Below are positions 42,324-51,625 of a stretch of 64,000 nucleotides of DNA, one piece after another. The notes beneath the pieces are model-generated. The model was not told the DNA's origin. It worked only from the letters and a program-made list of their open reading frames with translations, and did not search any database. A program made the position numbers and the translations under genes. How positions within the stretch are numbered: position 1 is the stretch's first letter; the number at the start of each line of letters is the position of its first letter. The stretch is from NCBI RefSeq assembly GCF_030268685.1, contig NZ_BSRQ01000004.1, forward strand, positions 186,001 through 250,000. Reading direction: 5' to 3'. Origin of the DNA: Microtetraspora sp. NBRC 13810. Its GTDB lineage: Bacteria > Actinomycetota > Actinomycetes > Streptosporangiales > Streptosporangiaceae.

Positions 42324-43799
42324 TCAGAAGGGGAAGGTCCGGGGCGTGTCACGCAGGGTGGCCCACTGGAGCTCGGTGAAGTCCTCGGCGGCGAAGCCGC
42401 GGCCGAACCTGCCCCATCCGCTGTCCTTCAGCCCGCCGAAGGGCATGTGCGGCTCGTCGTTGACCGGCTGGTCGTTGACGTGCACGATGCCGACCTCCAG
42501 CCGGCGGGCGAGGTCGAGTCCGCGGTAGGCGTCGCCGGTGAGGATCCCGGCGGTCAGGCCGAAGCGGGAGGCGTTGGCCCGGCGGACGGCTTCGTCGCGG
42601 TCTTCGACGACCTCCAGCAGCGCGACCGGGCCGAACGTCTCCTCGAAGGCGATCTCCGCCTCCTCCGGGACGTCGGTGAGCACGGTCGCCGGGTAGCAGG
42701 GCGGACGCGGGTCGCCGCCGGTGAGGATCCGGGCGCCCATCGCCACCGCCTCCTCCACCCGGCGGCCGACGAGGGAGAGCGCCCACCGGTTGATGAGCGG
42801 GCCGATGACGGTGCCGGGGTCGCGCGGGTCGCCGACCGGCAGGGCGGACACCTTGGCGACGAAGCGCTCGGTGAACTCCTCGGCGATCGGGCGCTCCACG
42901 AGGATCCTCCTGGCGCACATGCACACCTCGCCCTGGTGCACGAACGCGCCGTAGGCCGCGGCGTCCACCGCGTGCCGCACGTCGGCGTCGGCCAGGACGA
43001 GCAGGCAGTTGTGCCCGCTGAGCTGGAGCACCGGCCGTTTGAGGTGGCGGGCGGCCAGCTCGGCGAGGCGCCGCCCGGTGACCGTGGAGCCGGTGAAGTT
43101 GATCCGCCGCACGTGCGGGTGGGTGACGAGCTCCTCGGCGATCACGCCGGCGTCGCCGGGGGCGTGGGTGACCACGTTGAGCGCCCCGGGCGGCAGGCCC
43201 GCCTCGGCGAACAGCTCGGCCCACAGGGTGCCGCCGGTGATCGGGGACTCCTCAGACGGTTTCAGCACGACGGTGTTCCCCAGGGCGAGGGGGCCTACGA
43301 CGGCGCGGCCGGCGAGGACGAGCGCGGCGTTCCAGGGGGCGATCGCGGCGACCACGCCGACCGGGCGGCGCACCGCGAGGGCCCGGGTGCCCGGCACGTC
43401 GGAGGGCAGGATCTGGCCGGTGGGGGCGTGCGCGAGCCCGGCGGCCTGGCGCAGCAGCGAGAGGCTGAAGGTGAACTGCACCTGGGCGAAGTGCGCGCCG
43501 CAGCCGGTCTCGGCGGCGAGCAGCCCGATGACCTCCGCCTCCCGTCTCGCGAGCGCCTCGGCCGCGCGCAGGAAGATCATCTGCCGGTCGGTGGGCAGCA
43601 GGTCCGCCCATCCGGGGAACGCGGCGTGCGCGGCCTCGACCGCCCGGCGGGCGTCGTCCGCGTCGCCGGACGCGACGACGGCCATCGGCCGCCCGGTCCA
43701 GGGGTCGTGGTCGGGGTGTTCCCGCCCGCTCACCGAGCGGACCCACTGCCCGCCGATGTGGTGCAGTACGGTGCCGCCGGGCTCCCCGCTACGACTCAA
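42324..43799 (-). CDS. Aldehyde dehydrogenase (aromatic aldehyde type)
   Basis: This 491-residue enzyme starts at TTG 43799 behind GGAGAA. It has the N-binding segment PWNAALVLAGRAVVGPLALG, the catalytic Cys in HQGEVCMCARRILVERP, EETFGPVA, and a C-terminal HMPFGGLKDSGWGRFG. The ELGG glutamate motif reads LQLSGHN, so the usual general-base Glu is absent, as in some vanillin/salicylaldehyde dehydrogenases. NAD(P)-linked oxidation of aromatic aldehydes to acids is likely. It is divergent from the IclR regulator. Confidence 0.88.
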   Translation of the reverse strand: MSRSGEPGGTVLHHIGGQWVRSVSGREHPDHDPWTGRPMAVVASGDADDARRAVEAAHAAFPGWADLLPTDRQMIFLRAAEALARREAEVIGLLAAETGCGAHFAQVQFTFSLSLLRQAAGLAHAPTGQILPSDVPGTRALAVRRPVGVVAAIAPWNAALVLAGRAVVGPLALGNTVVLKPSEESPITGGTLWAELFAEAGLPPGALNVVTHAPGDAGVIAEELVTHPHVRRINFTGSTVTGRRLAELAARHLKRPVLQLSGHNCLLVLADADVRHAVDAAAYGAFVHQGEVCMCARRILVERPIAEEFTERFVAKVSALPVGDPRDPGTVIGPLINRWALSLVGRRVEEAVAMGARILTGGDPRPPCYPATVLTDVPEEAEIAFEETFGPVALLEVVEDRDEAVRRANASRFGLTAGILTGDAYRGLDLARRLEVGIVHVNDQPVNDEPHMPFGGLKDSGWGRFGRGFAAEDFTELQWATLRDTPRTFPF

Positions 43800-44005
43800 G
43801 ACGTCAGTTCTCCTCGTCCGCCGGTGGGGCCGTTGCAGATGGTAGCCGACGGGCGGCAGCCGTACGTCGAACCGGTCGGTGAGCAGGCTGCACAGCCCGC
43901 GTCGTCTCGGGGGGCGGAATCGGTGCCGAGGCAATTGGCAGCGCGTGTACCGGAGGTCAATCCATTGTTCTAATAGCTGGAACGCCGTCTTGGTACCGTT
44001 CGACG

Positions 44006-44860
44006 ATGAGCACCCGTCGCCCTTCCTCGGAACCGTCCGACCGGCCCGAGGACGACGACTCCGTCACCTCGGGGGGATCCTTCTCCCAGTCGCTGGAACG
44101 CGGACTGATGATCCTGTCGCTGTTCGGCGAGGCGGGCCCGGTGCTGGGCATCGCCGACCTGGCGCGGGCGGTGAACCTCAACCGCAGCACCACGCACCGC
44201 TACGTGGCGACGCTGGCCAAGCTCGGCTACGTGCAGCAGGACCCGGACACCAGGAAGTACTCGCTCGGCCCGCGGGTCATCGACCTCGGCTTCGCCGCGC
44301 TCAGCTCGATGGAGATGACCCGCGTCGCCTCCCACCATCTCCAGGCGCTGTCCGACGAGACCGGTTACGCCGCCGGCATGGCCGTGCTCGACGGCCCGGA
44401 CATCGTCTATGTGGAACGCCGCAGGAGCCGCCGCGCGGGAGGGCTCGCCGTCGACCTGAACCTGCACGTCGGCTCCCGGTTACCCGCCTACTGCACCTCG
44501 ATGGGCAAGGTGCTGCTGGCCTTCCGCGAGCCCGCGGCGCTGCGCGCGCTGCTGGACCGCACCGACCTCGCCAGGCGCGGCCCGAAGACCATCACCGCCC
44601 GCGAGCAGCTCGTGAGCGTGCTCGCCAAGGTGCGGCAGTCGGGGATCGCGGTCAACGACGAGGAGCTCGCCCCCGGGCTGAGGTCGATCGCCGCGCCCGT
44701 CCGCGACCGGTCCGGCAACGTCGTCGCGGCGATCAACGTCGCGGTGCACCTGACCACCTGGACGGCGTCGGCCGAGTCGGTGACCGCCCGCCTCGAAGGA
44801 CCGCTCCGGCGGGCCGCGGCCGAGATCTCCGCCCGGCTCGGCTACCGCCCCGAGATCTGA
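44006..44860 (+). CDS. IclR family regulator
   Basis: The 284-residue protein has an acidic N-terminal tail, a winged helix (about 25-90: ADLARAVNLNRSTTHRYVAT, then YSLGPRVIDLGFAAL) and an IclR effector domain (SRLPAYCTSMGKVLLAF, then VNDEELAPGLRSIAAPV). It resembles PcaR/PobR-type regulators of aromatic catabolism. It lies between two aldehyde dehydrogenase genes, one divergent and one downstream, and is expected to control both. Confidence 0.92.
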   Translation: MSTRRPSSEPSDRPEDDDSVTSGGSFSQSLERGLMILSLFGEAGPVLGIADLARAVNLNRSTTHRYVATLAKLGYVQQDPDTRKYSLGPRVIDLGFAALSSMEMTRVASHHLQALSDETGYAAGMAVLDGPDIVYVERRRSRRAGGLAVDLNLHVGSRLPAYCTSMGKVLLAFREPAALRALLDRTDLARRGPKTITAREQLVSVLAKVRQSGIAVNDEELAPGLRSIAAPVRDRSGNVVAAINVAVHLTTWTASAESVTARLEGPLRRAAAEISARLGYRPEI

Positions 44861-44866
44861 GCGGCG

Positions 44867-44880
44867 TTCGAATAATTGAA
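44867..44880. promoter_or_regulatory. IclR-type near-palindrome
   Basis: TTCGAATAATTGAA is a near-perfect 14-bp palindrome 69 bases upstream of the second aldehyde dehydrogenase start, AT-rich against a GC-rich background. IclR operators are of this size. Confidence 0.5.
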
Positions 44881-44949
44881 ACTCACCGTTGATTAAACGG
44901 AAAGCTTGGCCTACATTCGGCGCGTTCGACGAGTGAAAGGACCTCCCCG

Positions 44950-46410
44950 GTGTTTCTGGACGCGGCGCAGTGGCAGGACAAGGTCTTCATCGGCGGCTCA
45001 TGGGTGCCCGGCTCCGGAGGCACCGCCGACGTGATCGAGCCGGCCACCGGGGCGTCCCTGGGGCGGATCGGCGTGGCCGGTGCCGATGATCTCGCCCGCG
45101 CCGCGGAGAGCGCCGCGGCGGCCCAGCGCGAGTGGGCCGCCACGCCGCACCCTCAACGGGCGGCGGTGCTCCGCCGAGCCGCCGCGCTGTGGGCCGAGCA
45201 CGCCGAGGAGATCTCCTGGTGGAACATCCGCGAGGTCGGCGCGGTGCCCGGAATGGCCGGGTTCGCCGTGCACGTCGCCGAACAGGAGTGCTACGAGGCC
45301 GCCGCGCTGCCCAGCCGCCCCTACGGCGAGCTGCTGCCCAGCGAGGAGCCCCGGCTGTCGATGGCGCGCCGGGTCCCCGCCGGGGTGGTCGGGGTGATCT
45401 CGCCGTTCAACGTGCCGATCATCCTGGGCATCCGGTCGGTCGCGCCCGCGCTGGCGCTCGGCAACGCGGTCGTGCTCAAGCCCGACCCGCGGACGGCGGT
45501 CACCGGCGGAGTGACCGTCGCCCGGGTCTTCGAGGAGGCCGGGCTGCCCGCCGGGCTGCTCCAGGTGCTGCCCGGCGGAGCCGACGTCGGCGAGGCCATG
45601 GTGACCCACCCGCTGGTCAGGGTCATCTCCTTCACCGGTTCCACCGAGGCGGGCCGCCGGGTGGGCGAGCTGGCGGGCAGGCACCTCAAGCGCGCGCACC
45701 TGGAACTCGGCGGCAACTCCGCCCTGATCGTCCTGGAGGACGCCGACGTGGACGAGGCGGTCAACCTCGCCACCTGGGGCAGCTACTTCCACCAGGGCCA
45801 GATCTGCATGACCACCGGCCGGCACCTGGTGCACGAGCGGCTCTATGACGACTTCGTGGCACGGCTCGCCGCCAAGGCCGCCGCGCTGCCGGTCGGCGAC
45901 CCGGCCAGGGACCAGGTCGCGCTCGGCCCGGTGATCGACATCCGCCAGCGGGACAAGATCCACGGTGTCGTCACGGCCAGCGTCGACCACGGGGCGCGGT
46001 TGGCCGCCGGCGGCGGCTTCGAAGGGCTCTTCTACTCCCCCACCGTCCTCGCGGACGTCTCGCCGGACACCCCGGCGTTCGCCCGGGAGATCTTCGGCCC
46101 GGTCGCCCCGGTCGCCCGGTTCTCCACCGCCGCGGAAGCCGTACGGCTGGCCACCGCGACCGAGTTCGGGCTGTCGCTGGGCATCGTCACTCGGGACGTG
46201 ATGCGCGGGCTGGACCTGGCCGACCGGTTGCCGACCGGCATCGTGCACGTCAACGACCAGACCGTCAACGACGAGGCCAACGCCCCCTTCGGCGGGGTCG
46301 GGGCGTCCGGTACCGGTTCCCGGTTCGGCGGCGCGGCGGCCAACGTCGACGCCTTCACCGAGACCCGCTGGGTCACCGTGCGCGGGCAGGCCCCGGCCTA
46401 CCCGTTCTGA
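44950..46410 (+). CDS. Benzaldehyde-type aldehyde dehydrogenase
   Basis: The 486-residue enzyme starts at GTG 44950 behind AAAGGA. It has the catalytic Glu in AHLELGGNSALIVLED, the catalytic Cys in HQGQICMTTGRHLVHE, and FAREIFGPVAPVAR near the C-terminus. GIVHVNDQTVNDEANAPFGG resembles the aromatic-aldehyde (XylC/AreC-like) dehydrogenases. It should oxidise aromatic aldehydes to acids with NAD(P). It sits 89 bases behind the IclR gene. Its last codons are duplicated in tandem after the stop. Confidence 0.92.
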   Translation: MFLDAAQWQDKVFIGGSWVPGSGGTADVIEPATGASLGRIGVAGADDLARAAESAAAAQREWAATPHPQRAAVLRRAAALWAEHAEEISWWNIREVGAVPGMAGFAVHVAEQECYEAAALPSRPYGELLPSEEPRLSMARRVPAGVVGVISPFNVPIILGIRSVAPALALGNAVVLKPDPRTAVTGGVTVARVFEEAGLPAGLLQVLPGGADVGEAMVTHPLVRVISFTGSTEAGRRVGELAGRHLKRAHLELGGNSALIVLEDADVDEAVNLATWGSYFHQGQICMTTGRHLVHERLYDDFVARLAAKAAALPVGDPARDQVALGPVIDIRQRDKIHGVVTASVDHGARLAAGGGFEGLFYSPTVLADVSPDTPAFAREIFGPVAPVARFSTAAEAVRLATATEFGLSLGIVTRDVMRGLDLADRLPTGIVHVNDQTVNDEANAPFGGVGASGTGSRFGGAAANVDAFTETRWVTVRGQAPAYPF

Positions 46411-46446
46411 CCGTGCGCGGGCGGGCCCCCCGCCTACCCGTTCTGA
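46376..46446 (+). repeat. Tandem duplication of the dehydrogenase 3' end
   Basis: Unit 1 (46376-46410, 35 bp) and unit 2 (46411-46446, 36 bp) share CCGTGCGCGGGC at the start and CGCCTACCCGTTCTGA or GGCCTACCCGTTCTGA at the end. Unit 2 has one extra base and two changes. Unit 1 holds the last ten codons and stop; unit 2 is a non-coding copy. Confidence 0.9.
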
Positions 46447-46455
46447 CCGGTCGCC

Positions 46456-47070
46456 TCAGACGCCCAGGTAGTCCTTGGCCGCCTGGGACGCCTTGGCGTA
46501 GGAGCCGGAGTCGAAGGGCGGCTGGGGGTCGTACTCGATGGCGAGCTGGAACGCCTCGGCGGCGGCGCGGCCGGCGACGAGTTCGGCCAGGGTGAGGGCC
46601 ATGTCGATGCCGGAGGACACTCCGGCGGCGGTCACGATCCTGCCCTGGCGGACGACGCGCTCGTCGGTGTACTCGGCGCCGTAGGAGCGCAGGATGTCGG
46701 CGGCGCTCCAGTGCGAGGTGGCCCGCAGACCGGTGAGCAGCCCGGCGGCGCCGAGCAGCAGCGAGCCGGTGCACACCGACGTGGTCCAGGTGGTGGTGGC
46801 GTGCACCCGGCGGATCCAGCCGAGCAGCGGCTCGTCGGACACCCGGCGCCTGGCCCCCGGGCCGCCGGGCACGACCAGGATGTCGGCGGAGCCGATCTCG
46901 CCGAACGCCGCCTGCGCGGTGAGGGTGAGGAAGCCGGCGCCGTCGCGGACCGGGCCGGGCGCGGCCGCCGCGAACACCACGTCCGCCCCCGGCAGCATGC
47001 GGAGGATTTCGTAGGGTCCGACGGCGTCGAGGGGGGTGAGGCCGTCGAAGATCGGGATGACCACGCGCAT
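46456..47070 (-). CDS. DJ-1/PfpI family protein, isonitrile hydratase-like
   Basis: The 204-residue protein starts MRVVIPIFDGLTPLDAVGPY at ATG 47070. It has the nucleophile elbow TSVCTGSLLLGAAGLL, with Cys near residue 103, and PGGPGARRRVSDE. The DAVGPYEIL and SSGIDMALTLAELV segments match the isonitrile hydratase (InhA) subgroup, which hydrates isonitriles to formamides. It is a soluble cytoplasmic enzyme. It follows the GlxA-type regulator with only 38 bases between them, so it is probably cotranscribed and regulated by it. Confidence 0.85.
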   Translation of the reverse strand: MRVVIPIFDGLTPLDAVGPYEILRMLPGADVVFAAAAPGPVRDGAGFLTLTAQAAFGEIGSADILVVPGGPGARRRVSDEPLLGWIRRVHATTTWTTSVCTGSLLLGAAGLLTGLRATSHWSAADILRSYGAEYTDERVVRQGRIVTAAGVSSGIDMALTLAELVAGRAAAEAFQLAIEYDPQPPFDSGSYAKASQAAKDYLGV

Positions 47071-47108
47071 GGTGGGCACCTTTCTGCTGGATGTCTGCTG
47101 GCTGCGGA

Positions 47109-48068
47109 TCAGGTGGCGGCGGAGAAGCGTTCCCGGTATTCGCCCGGGGTGACGCGGACGGTTCGCTTGAAGCTGCGGTGCAGGGTCTCGACGGTGCCGA
47201 AGCCGCAGGCCCGGGCCACCGCCTCGACGGTGGTGCCGGTGGTCTCCAGCAGCCGGCGGGCCGCCTCGACCCGGGCGGTCTCCACGTAGGCGGCCGGGGT
47301 CCGCCCGGTCTCGGCGCGGAAGACCCGGGCGAAGTGGCGTTCGCTCATCCCGGCCCGCGCGGCGAGCGCGGACACGGTCAGGTCGGTGTCGAGGTGGTCG
47401 GCGATCCAGTCCTGCACGCCGCGCAGCGGCGCGCGGGACGGGCGCTGCGCGGCGAGCTGCGCGCTGAACTGCGCCTGCCCGCCGGGACGCTGCACGAACA
47501 TGACCAGCTGCCTGGCGATGGCCCGGGACATCTCGGCCCCGTGGTCCTCCTCGGCCATCGCCAGCGCCAGATCGATGCCGGCGGTGACCCCGGCCGACGT
47601 CCAGATGTCCCCGTCCCGGACATAGATCGGGTCGGGGTCCACGTCGACCAGCGGATACTCCCGGGCGAGCGACTCGCACCGGCCCCAGTGGGTGACCGCC
47701 CGCCGCCCGTCGAGCAGCCCGGCCGCGGCCAGCAGGAAGGCTCCGCTGCACACCGAGGCCGTGCGCCTGGCCCGCCCGGCGGCCTGCCGGATCCAGCCGA
47801 CGAGCCGGGCGTCCTCACACGCCCGCCGGACGCCCACGCCGCCCACGACGATGAGCGTGTCGATCGGCCCGGTCGCCTCCTCCATCGTCATGACCGGCGA
47901 CACCGACAGCCCGCACCGGGCCCGCACCGGACCGGGATCGGCGGCCACCGTCTGGATGACCACTCCCCCGGCATGCATCCCGACCTGCGAGAACACCTCG
48001 TACGGGCCGGTCAGGTCGAGGATCTGGAAGTCCGGGAAGACGGCGAAGACGACGTGTCGGGTGGTCAC
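47109..48068 (-). CDS. GlxA family (DJ-1 domain plus AraC) regulator
   Basis: The 319-residue protein starts at GTG 48068. Its N-terminal DJ-1/PfpI domain (VVFAVFPDFQILDLTGPYEV, then TASVCSGAFLLAAAGLLDG) acts as sensor. The C-terminal AraC domain holds SALAARAGMSERHFARVFR and TVEAVARACGFGTVETLHRS. The sensor domain is the same fold as the adjacent enzyme at 46456, so both may recognise related molecules. The 303-base spacer upstream separates it from a divergent LysR gene. Confidence 0.92.
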   Translation of the reverse strand: MTTRHVVFAVFPDFQILDLTGPYEVFSQVGMHAGGVVIQTVAADPGPVRARCGLSVSPVMTMEEATGPIDTLIVVGGVGVRRACEDARLVGWIRQAAGRARRTASVCSGAFLLAAAGLLDGRRAVTHWGRCESLAREYPLVDVDPDPIYVRDGDIWTSAGVTAGIDLALAMAEEDHGAEMSRAIARQLVMFVQRPGGQAQFSAQLAAQRPSRAPLRGVQDWIADHLDTDLTVSALAARAGMSERHFARVFRAETGRTPAAYVETARVEAARRLLETTGTTVEAVARACGFGTVETLHRSFKRTVRVTPGEYRERFSAAT

Positions 48069-48371
48069 GCCTCCATCCTCACCAGCCGGAGGACATGGCG
48101 GCAATGCCACGCCTATGACGATTTCTGCCATCCACCTCCACACCACTCCACCACCGGTTCCGCCGTCCGGCCTCGCGCGGGCCCGCCGTCCGGCCGACGG
48201 CGCCGCCGTACCGGCCGGGGGGGCGTTCGATCCGGCGGACCGCCGGGGGCATGCCCGCCGGGTATCCCCCCGGTCCGAACGGGACCTGGCAGTGAAGTGG
48301 TCCCGGGGGCGACGATCGGGCCGTCGCGTGCCGCCGCCCGGTGGCGGCGCCGAGTTCGCGAGGGAGGTGCG
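48069..48371. other. Spacer between divergent GlxA and LysR genes
   Basis: It holds both divergent promoters; no gene is supported. The only notable pattern is a CCACCTCCACACCACTCCAC-like pyrimidine-rich stretch near 48130-48160. No clear dyad was found. Confidence 0.4.
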
Positions 48372-49271
48372 GTGACGGCCGGTGACACCACCTGGACCCG
48401 GGTTCCCGACCTGCGGGAGATCGAGGTCGTCCTGGTGCTGGCTGAGGAGTTGCATTTCGGGCGTACGGCCAGCCGCTTGCGGCTCTCCTCGTCCCGGGTG
48501 AGCCAGCTGGTCAGCAGGCTGGAGCGGCGGGCGGGCGGCCGGCTGTTCGAGCGGACCAGCCGGCGGGTGACGCTGACGCCGCTCGGCGAACGGCTGCGCG
48601 ACGGACTGCGCCCGCCGTACGAGGAGATCCACCGGCTGGTGCGTTCGCTGCGCGAGGTGTCGGGGCGGCTCAGCCTCGCCGTCGCCGACCTCGCCTGCGA
48701 CGACCCCTCACTGCCCGAGCTGCTGGGCGCCTTCGGGGCCCTCCACCCGCACTGCCTGGTCGTGACGCCGGGGGCGGGGCGGGAGGCGCGGGAGCCCGGC
48801 GGGGTGACGCGCGCGCTGCGGGCGGGTGAGGTGGACCTGGCGATCGCCTGGCAGCCCGCCGCCGAGGACGGGCTCGCCCTCGGACCGGTCGTCAGCAGGC
48901 AGGCGCGCGTGCTCGCGGTGCGCAGGGACCATCCGCTGGCCCGGCGCGGGCACGCCACCGCGCGCGACCTGGCGGAGGAGCCGGGCGGACCGGCCGGGGC
49001 GCTCGGCCTGCGCGGTGACGCGGCCGAGGCCCTGTGGCTGATCGCGGCGGGCCGGATCGCCCACCCGACCGTCGCGTCCTTCACCGACCACTACCGGCAC
49101 CCCGACGTCGTGACGGTCCCGCTGCGCGGCGTCCCCCCGCTGGTCAGCCGCCTGGTCTGGGCGGCGGGCGAGGAGAACGACCGGGTACGCGCCTTCGCCG
49201 ACGTGGTGGCGGAGGCGCGGCGGCGTACCGCCGCGCCTCCGCAGCCCGGCCCGGACGACGCCGGCGGCTGA
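48372..49271 (+). CDS. LysR family regulator
   Basis: The 299-residue protein starts at GTG 48372 behind GGGAGG. It has an N-terminal winged helix (LREIEVVLVLAEELHFGRTA, then SSSRVSQLVSRLERRAGGRL) and a LysR substrate domain from about 95 with ALRAGEVDLAIAWQP. It is convergent with the aldo/keto reductase at 49276, with only 4 bases between the stops. The target could be itself or the divergent GlxA gene; no effector is indicated. Confidence 0.9.
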   Translation: MTAGDTTWTRVPDLREIEVVLVLAEELHFGRTASRLRLSSSRVSQLVSRLERRAGGRLFERTSRRVTLTPLGERLRDGLRPPYEEIHRLVRSLREVSGRLSLAVADLACDDPSLPELLGAFGALHPHCLVVTPGAGREAREPGGVTRALRAGEVDLAIAWQPAAEDGLALGPVVSRQARVLAVRRDHPLARRGHATARDLAEEPGGPAGALGLRGDAAEALWLIAAGRIAHPTVASFTDHYRHPDVVTVPLRGVPPLVSRLVWAAGEENDRVRAFADVVAEARRRTAAPPQPGPDDAGG

Positions 49272-49275
49272 CCGC

Positions 49276-50331
49276 TCAGCGCTCGTTGCCGGTGAGCCTG
49301 ACGACCCCCTGGTTCCAGGTGCGCCCCGGATACCACGGCGTGTTCCCGATCTCGGAGAAGCCGGGGACGCCCTCCATGTACTTCACCATCTGCCTGCGCT
49401 GGCTCCCGGTGGGCACCGGGCCGCGCAGCGCGCCGATGTTCTGTGCCATGTGCTCCGGGTTCCCGGTGGCGACCAGGACGCAGGTGACCGCCGGGTGGCC
49501 GAGGACGAACTTGATGAAGAACTGCGCCCAGTTCTGCACGCCGAGTTCCTCCCTGGCGAACTCGGGGACGCGGCGGTTCCGCACGATCCGGTGCAGCCGG
49601 TCCTTCTCCAGCGCCATGTTGACCATCACCGCGGTGTCGGTGTCGGCCGCCGCGGGCAGGATGCGCCGCTCGGCCTCGCGCATGAAGATGGAGTAGCGGA
49701 GCTGCACGAAGTCGACGTCGCCCGTCCGCACCCAGTTCTCCAGCGCCGGGTAGTAGGGGATCACGTGGTGGGTGACGCCCAGGAAGCGGATCCTGCCCTC
49801 CTGCTTCCATCTGCGCAGGATGGGCACGTTCATCTCGGCGTTGGTGAGGCTGTGCACCTGGAGGACGTCGGGGTTGCGGCCCAGCCGCCTGACCGTCTGC
49901 GCGAACTGCGCCTCGGCGTGGCTCGGCTCGTTCAGGTAGTCGCCGGTGGTCCAGCTCTTGCCGGTGACGAACAGCTCGTCGGCGATGCCGAGCGCGGCGG
50001 CGGCCTCGCCGAGGTTCGTCTCCGACGTGCCGTACAACGCCGAGGTGTCCACGACGCGCCCGCCGTTGTCGTAGAAGGTCTTCAGCACCTGGCGCAACGG
50101 CCTGCGGTCGATCTCGGGGCGCTTGTCCCAGGTCATGAAGGTGCCCAGGCCCACGGCGGGGATGGAGACATCCGTACCGGGGATGCGGCGGGTGATGAGC
50201 CCGCGCGGGGCGGGGCTCGCCGCCGCGCCGGCCGCGGGACCGCCCACCGCCGCCGCCGCGAACAACGCCCCCGCGCCCGTCACGCCGGCCCGCACCACCG
50301 CACGCCGCGACGGATCGTTCGAAGACAGCAT
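49276..50331 (-). CDS. Tat-exported aldo/keto reductase
   Basis: The 351-residue protein opens MLSSNDPSRRAVVRAGVTGA, a twin-arginine signal with a hydrophobic core and a cut near AAGAAAS. The TIM barrel follows: VSIPAVGLGTFMTWD, the catalytic Asp and Tyr in VVDTSALYGTSETNLG, the catalytic Lys in FVTGKSW and the His in LQVHSLTN. An exported NADP-dependent reductase is unusual, because Tat proteins fold with cofactor before export. It is divergent from the LysR regulator at 50591, its probable controller. Confidence 0.88.
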   Translation of the reverse strand: MLSSNDPSRRAVVRAGVTGAGALFAAAAVGGPAAGAAASPAPRGLITRRIPGTDVSIPAVGLGTFMTWDKRPEIDRRPLRQVLKTFYDNGGRVVDTSALYGTSETNLGEAAAALGIADELFVTGKSWTTGDYLNEPSHAEAQFAQTVRRLGRNPDVLQVHSLTNAEMNVPILRRWKQEGRIRFLGVTHHVIPYYPALENWVRTGDVDFVQLRYSIFMREAERRILPAAADTDTAVMVNMALEKDRLHRIVRNRRVPEFAREELGVQNWAQFFIKFVLGHPAVTCVLVATGNPEHMAQNIGALRGPVPTGSQRRQMVKYMEGVPGFSEIGNTPWYPGRTWNQGVVRLTGNER

Positions 50332-50590
50332 GGTTCTCCTTGGTTCGACAGTTCGTTACGGAGGCCAGCGAACCAACGCGGAGATAAAGATCATTGAAAA
50401 CCGGGGAGCGCTTCCTCCGTCACCGTGTGTGCCCGGCCGAGATCGGTGCACCGTGTCCCACCAGGTGGCGGACGCCGGGCCGCCGTCACGCACGGTGATC
50501 GTTCACCGACGCTCATCGATGCGTGCACCGATTCGGGGGCATCGGGGGCATTTTCGGATGGCTTTCGGACCTATCGGGTAACTTGCGGCC

Positions 50591-51547
50591 ATGACGGTAG
50601 ATCTTCGCCTCATGCGTTACGTGATCGCGGTGGCCGAGGCCGGCAGCTTCGAGGCGGCCGCCGAGCGGTTGCACATGACGCAGCCGCCGCTGAGCCGCCA
50701 GATCCGCGAGCTCGAACGCCAGCTCGGCGTCCAGCTCTTCCACCGCCGCCCGGCCAGGCCGACGGAGCCGGGGCGGGTGTTCGTCGAGTCGGCCAGGCGG
50801 GTGCTCGCGGAGGCCGACCTGGCCGTCGAGCGCACCCGGCTGGCCGCGTACGCGGACGCGGGACCGGTGCGCGTGGGGTACACCGTGACCGCGTCCTTCG
50901 ACGAGATGCCGAAGGTGTTCGCCGCGATGCGTGACCGGCACCCGGGCATCCGGGTGGAGGCGCGCGAGGCGTGGGACGAGGAGCTCGTCGAAGCCGTGCG
51001 CGCGGGCGAGCTGGACGTCCTGCTGGGGCGGCACGTGCCCACTCCGGCGACGTTCGAGCGGACGGTGCTGCGCCGCGAGCCGTTCGCCGTCGTGGTCGGC
51101 GCCGACCATCCGCTCGCCGGGCGGGACGCGGTGTCGCTGAGCGAGCTGCGGGGCGAGACCCTGCGGTTCTTCCCCCGCCGGTTCGCGCCCCGCTACCACG
51201 ACGAGGTGCTCGCCGCGCTGCGCAGCTCCGGTGAGACGTTCGCCATCTGGGAGAACCCGCTCCCCGGGCTGCGCAACCTCAACCTGCACCTGCGCTCGGA
51301 AGGGTTCATGATCCTGCCGGCGTCGCTGGGCGAGCAGCTTCCCGCCGGGGTGACGTTCCTGCCGATCAACGACCGGCTGCCCACCATCGACCTGGAGATG
51401 GCCTGGGAGCGGCACGCCTCCGCCGCCACCCTCACCCTGGTCGCCGTCACCCTCGACCTCGCCCGCAGGGAGGGCTGGCACCGGGGTCATCGGCCGCACC
51501 CGGTGCCGGTCGGCTCCCCGGCGGCCCGCCGCCGCGTGACCACCTGA
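50591..51547 (+). CDS. LysR family regulator
   Basis: The 318-residue protein has a LysR winged helix (MRYVIAVAEAGSFEAAAERL, then TQPPLSRQIRELERQLGVQL) and a substrate domain from about 90 (VRVGYTVTASFDEMPKVFAA, then LRSEGFMILPASLGEQLPAG). The spacer of 259 bases to the divergent exported aldo/keto reductase contains ATCGGGGGCAT-type repeated blocks near 50535-50560 that could be its binding region. The effector is unknown. Confidence 0.9.
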   Translation: MTVDLRLMRYVIAVAEAGSFEAAAERLHMTQPPLSRQIRELERQLGVQLFHRRPARPTEPGRVFVESARRVLAEADLAVERTRLAAYADAGPVRVGYTVTASFDEMPKVFAAMRDRHPGIRVEAREAWDEELVEAVRAGELDVLLGRHVPTPATFERTVLRREPFAVVVGADHPLAGRDAVSLSELRGETLRFFPRRFAPRYHDEVLAALRSSGETFAIWENPLPGLRNLNLHLRSEGFMILPASLGEQLPAGVTFLPINDRLPTIDLEMAWERHASAATLTLVAVTLDLARREGWHRGHRPHPVPVGSPAARRRVTT

Positions 51548-51625
51548 CCCGGGGGGCCGGCGCGGGCGGCGACCGGCTCGGCGCCTTCCCGCACCGGCCG
51601 GCTCCCCTTGCGGACGCGATCCGTC

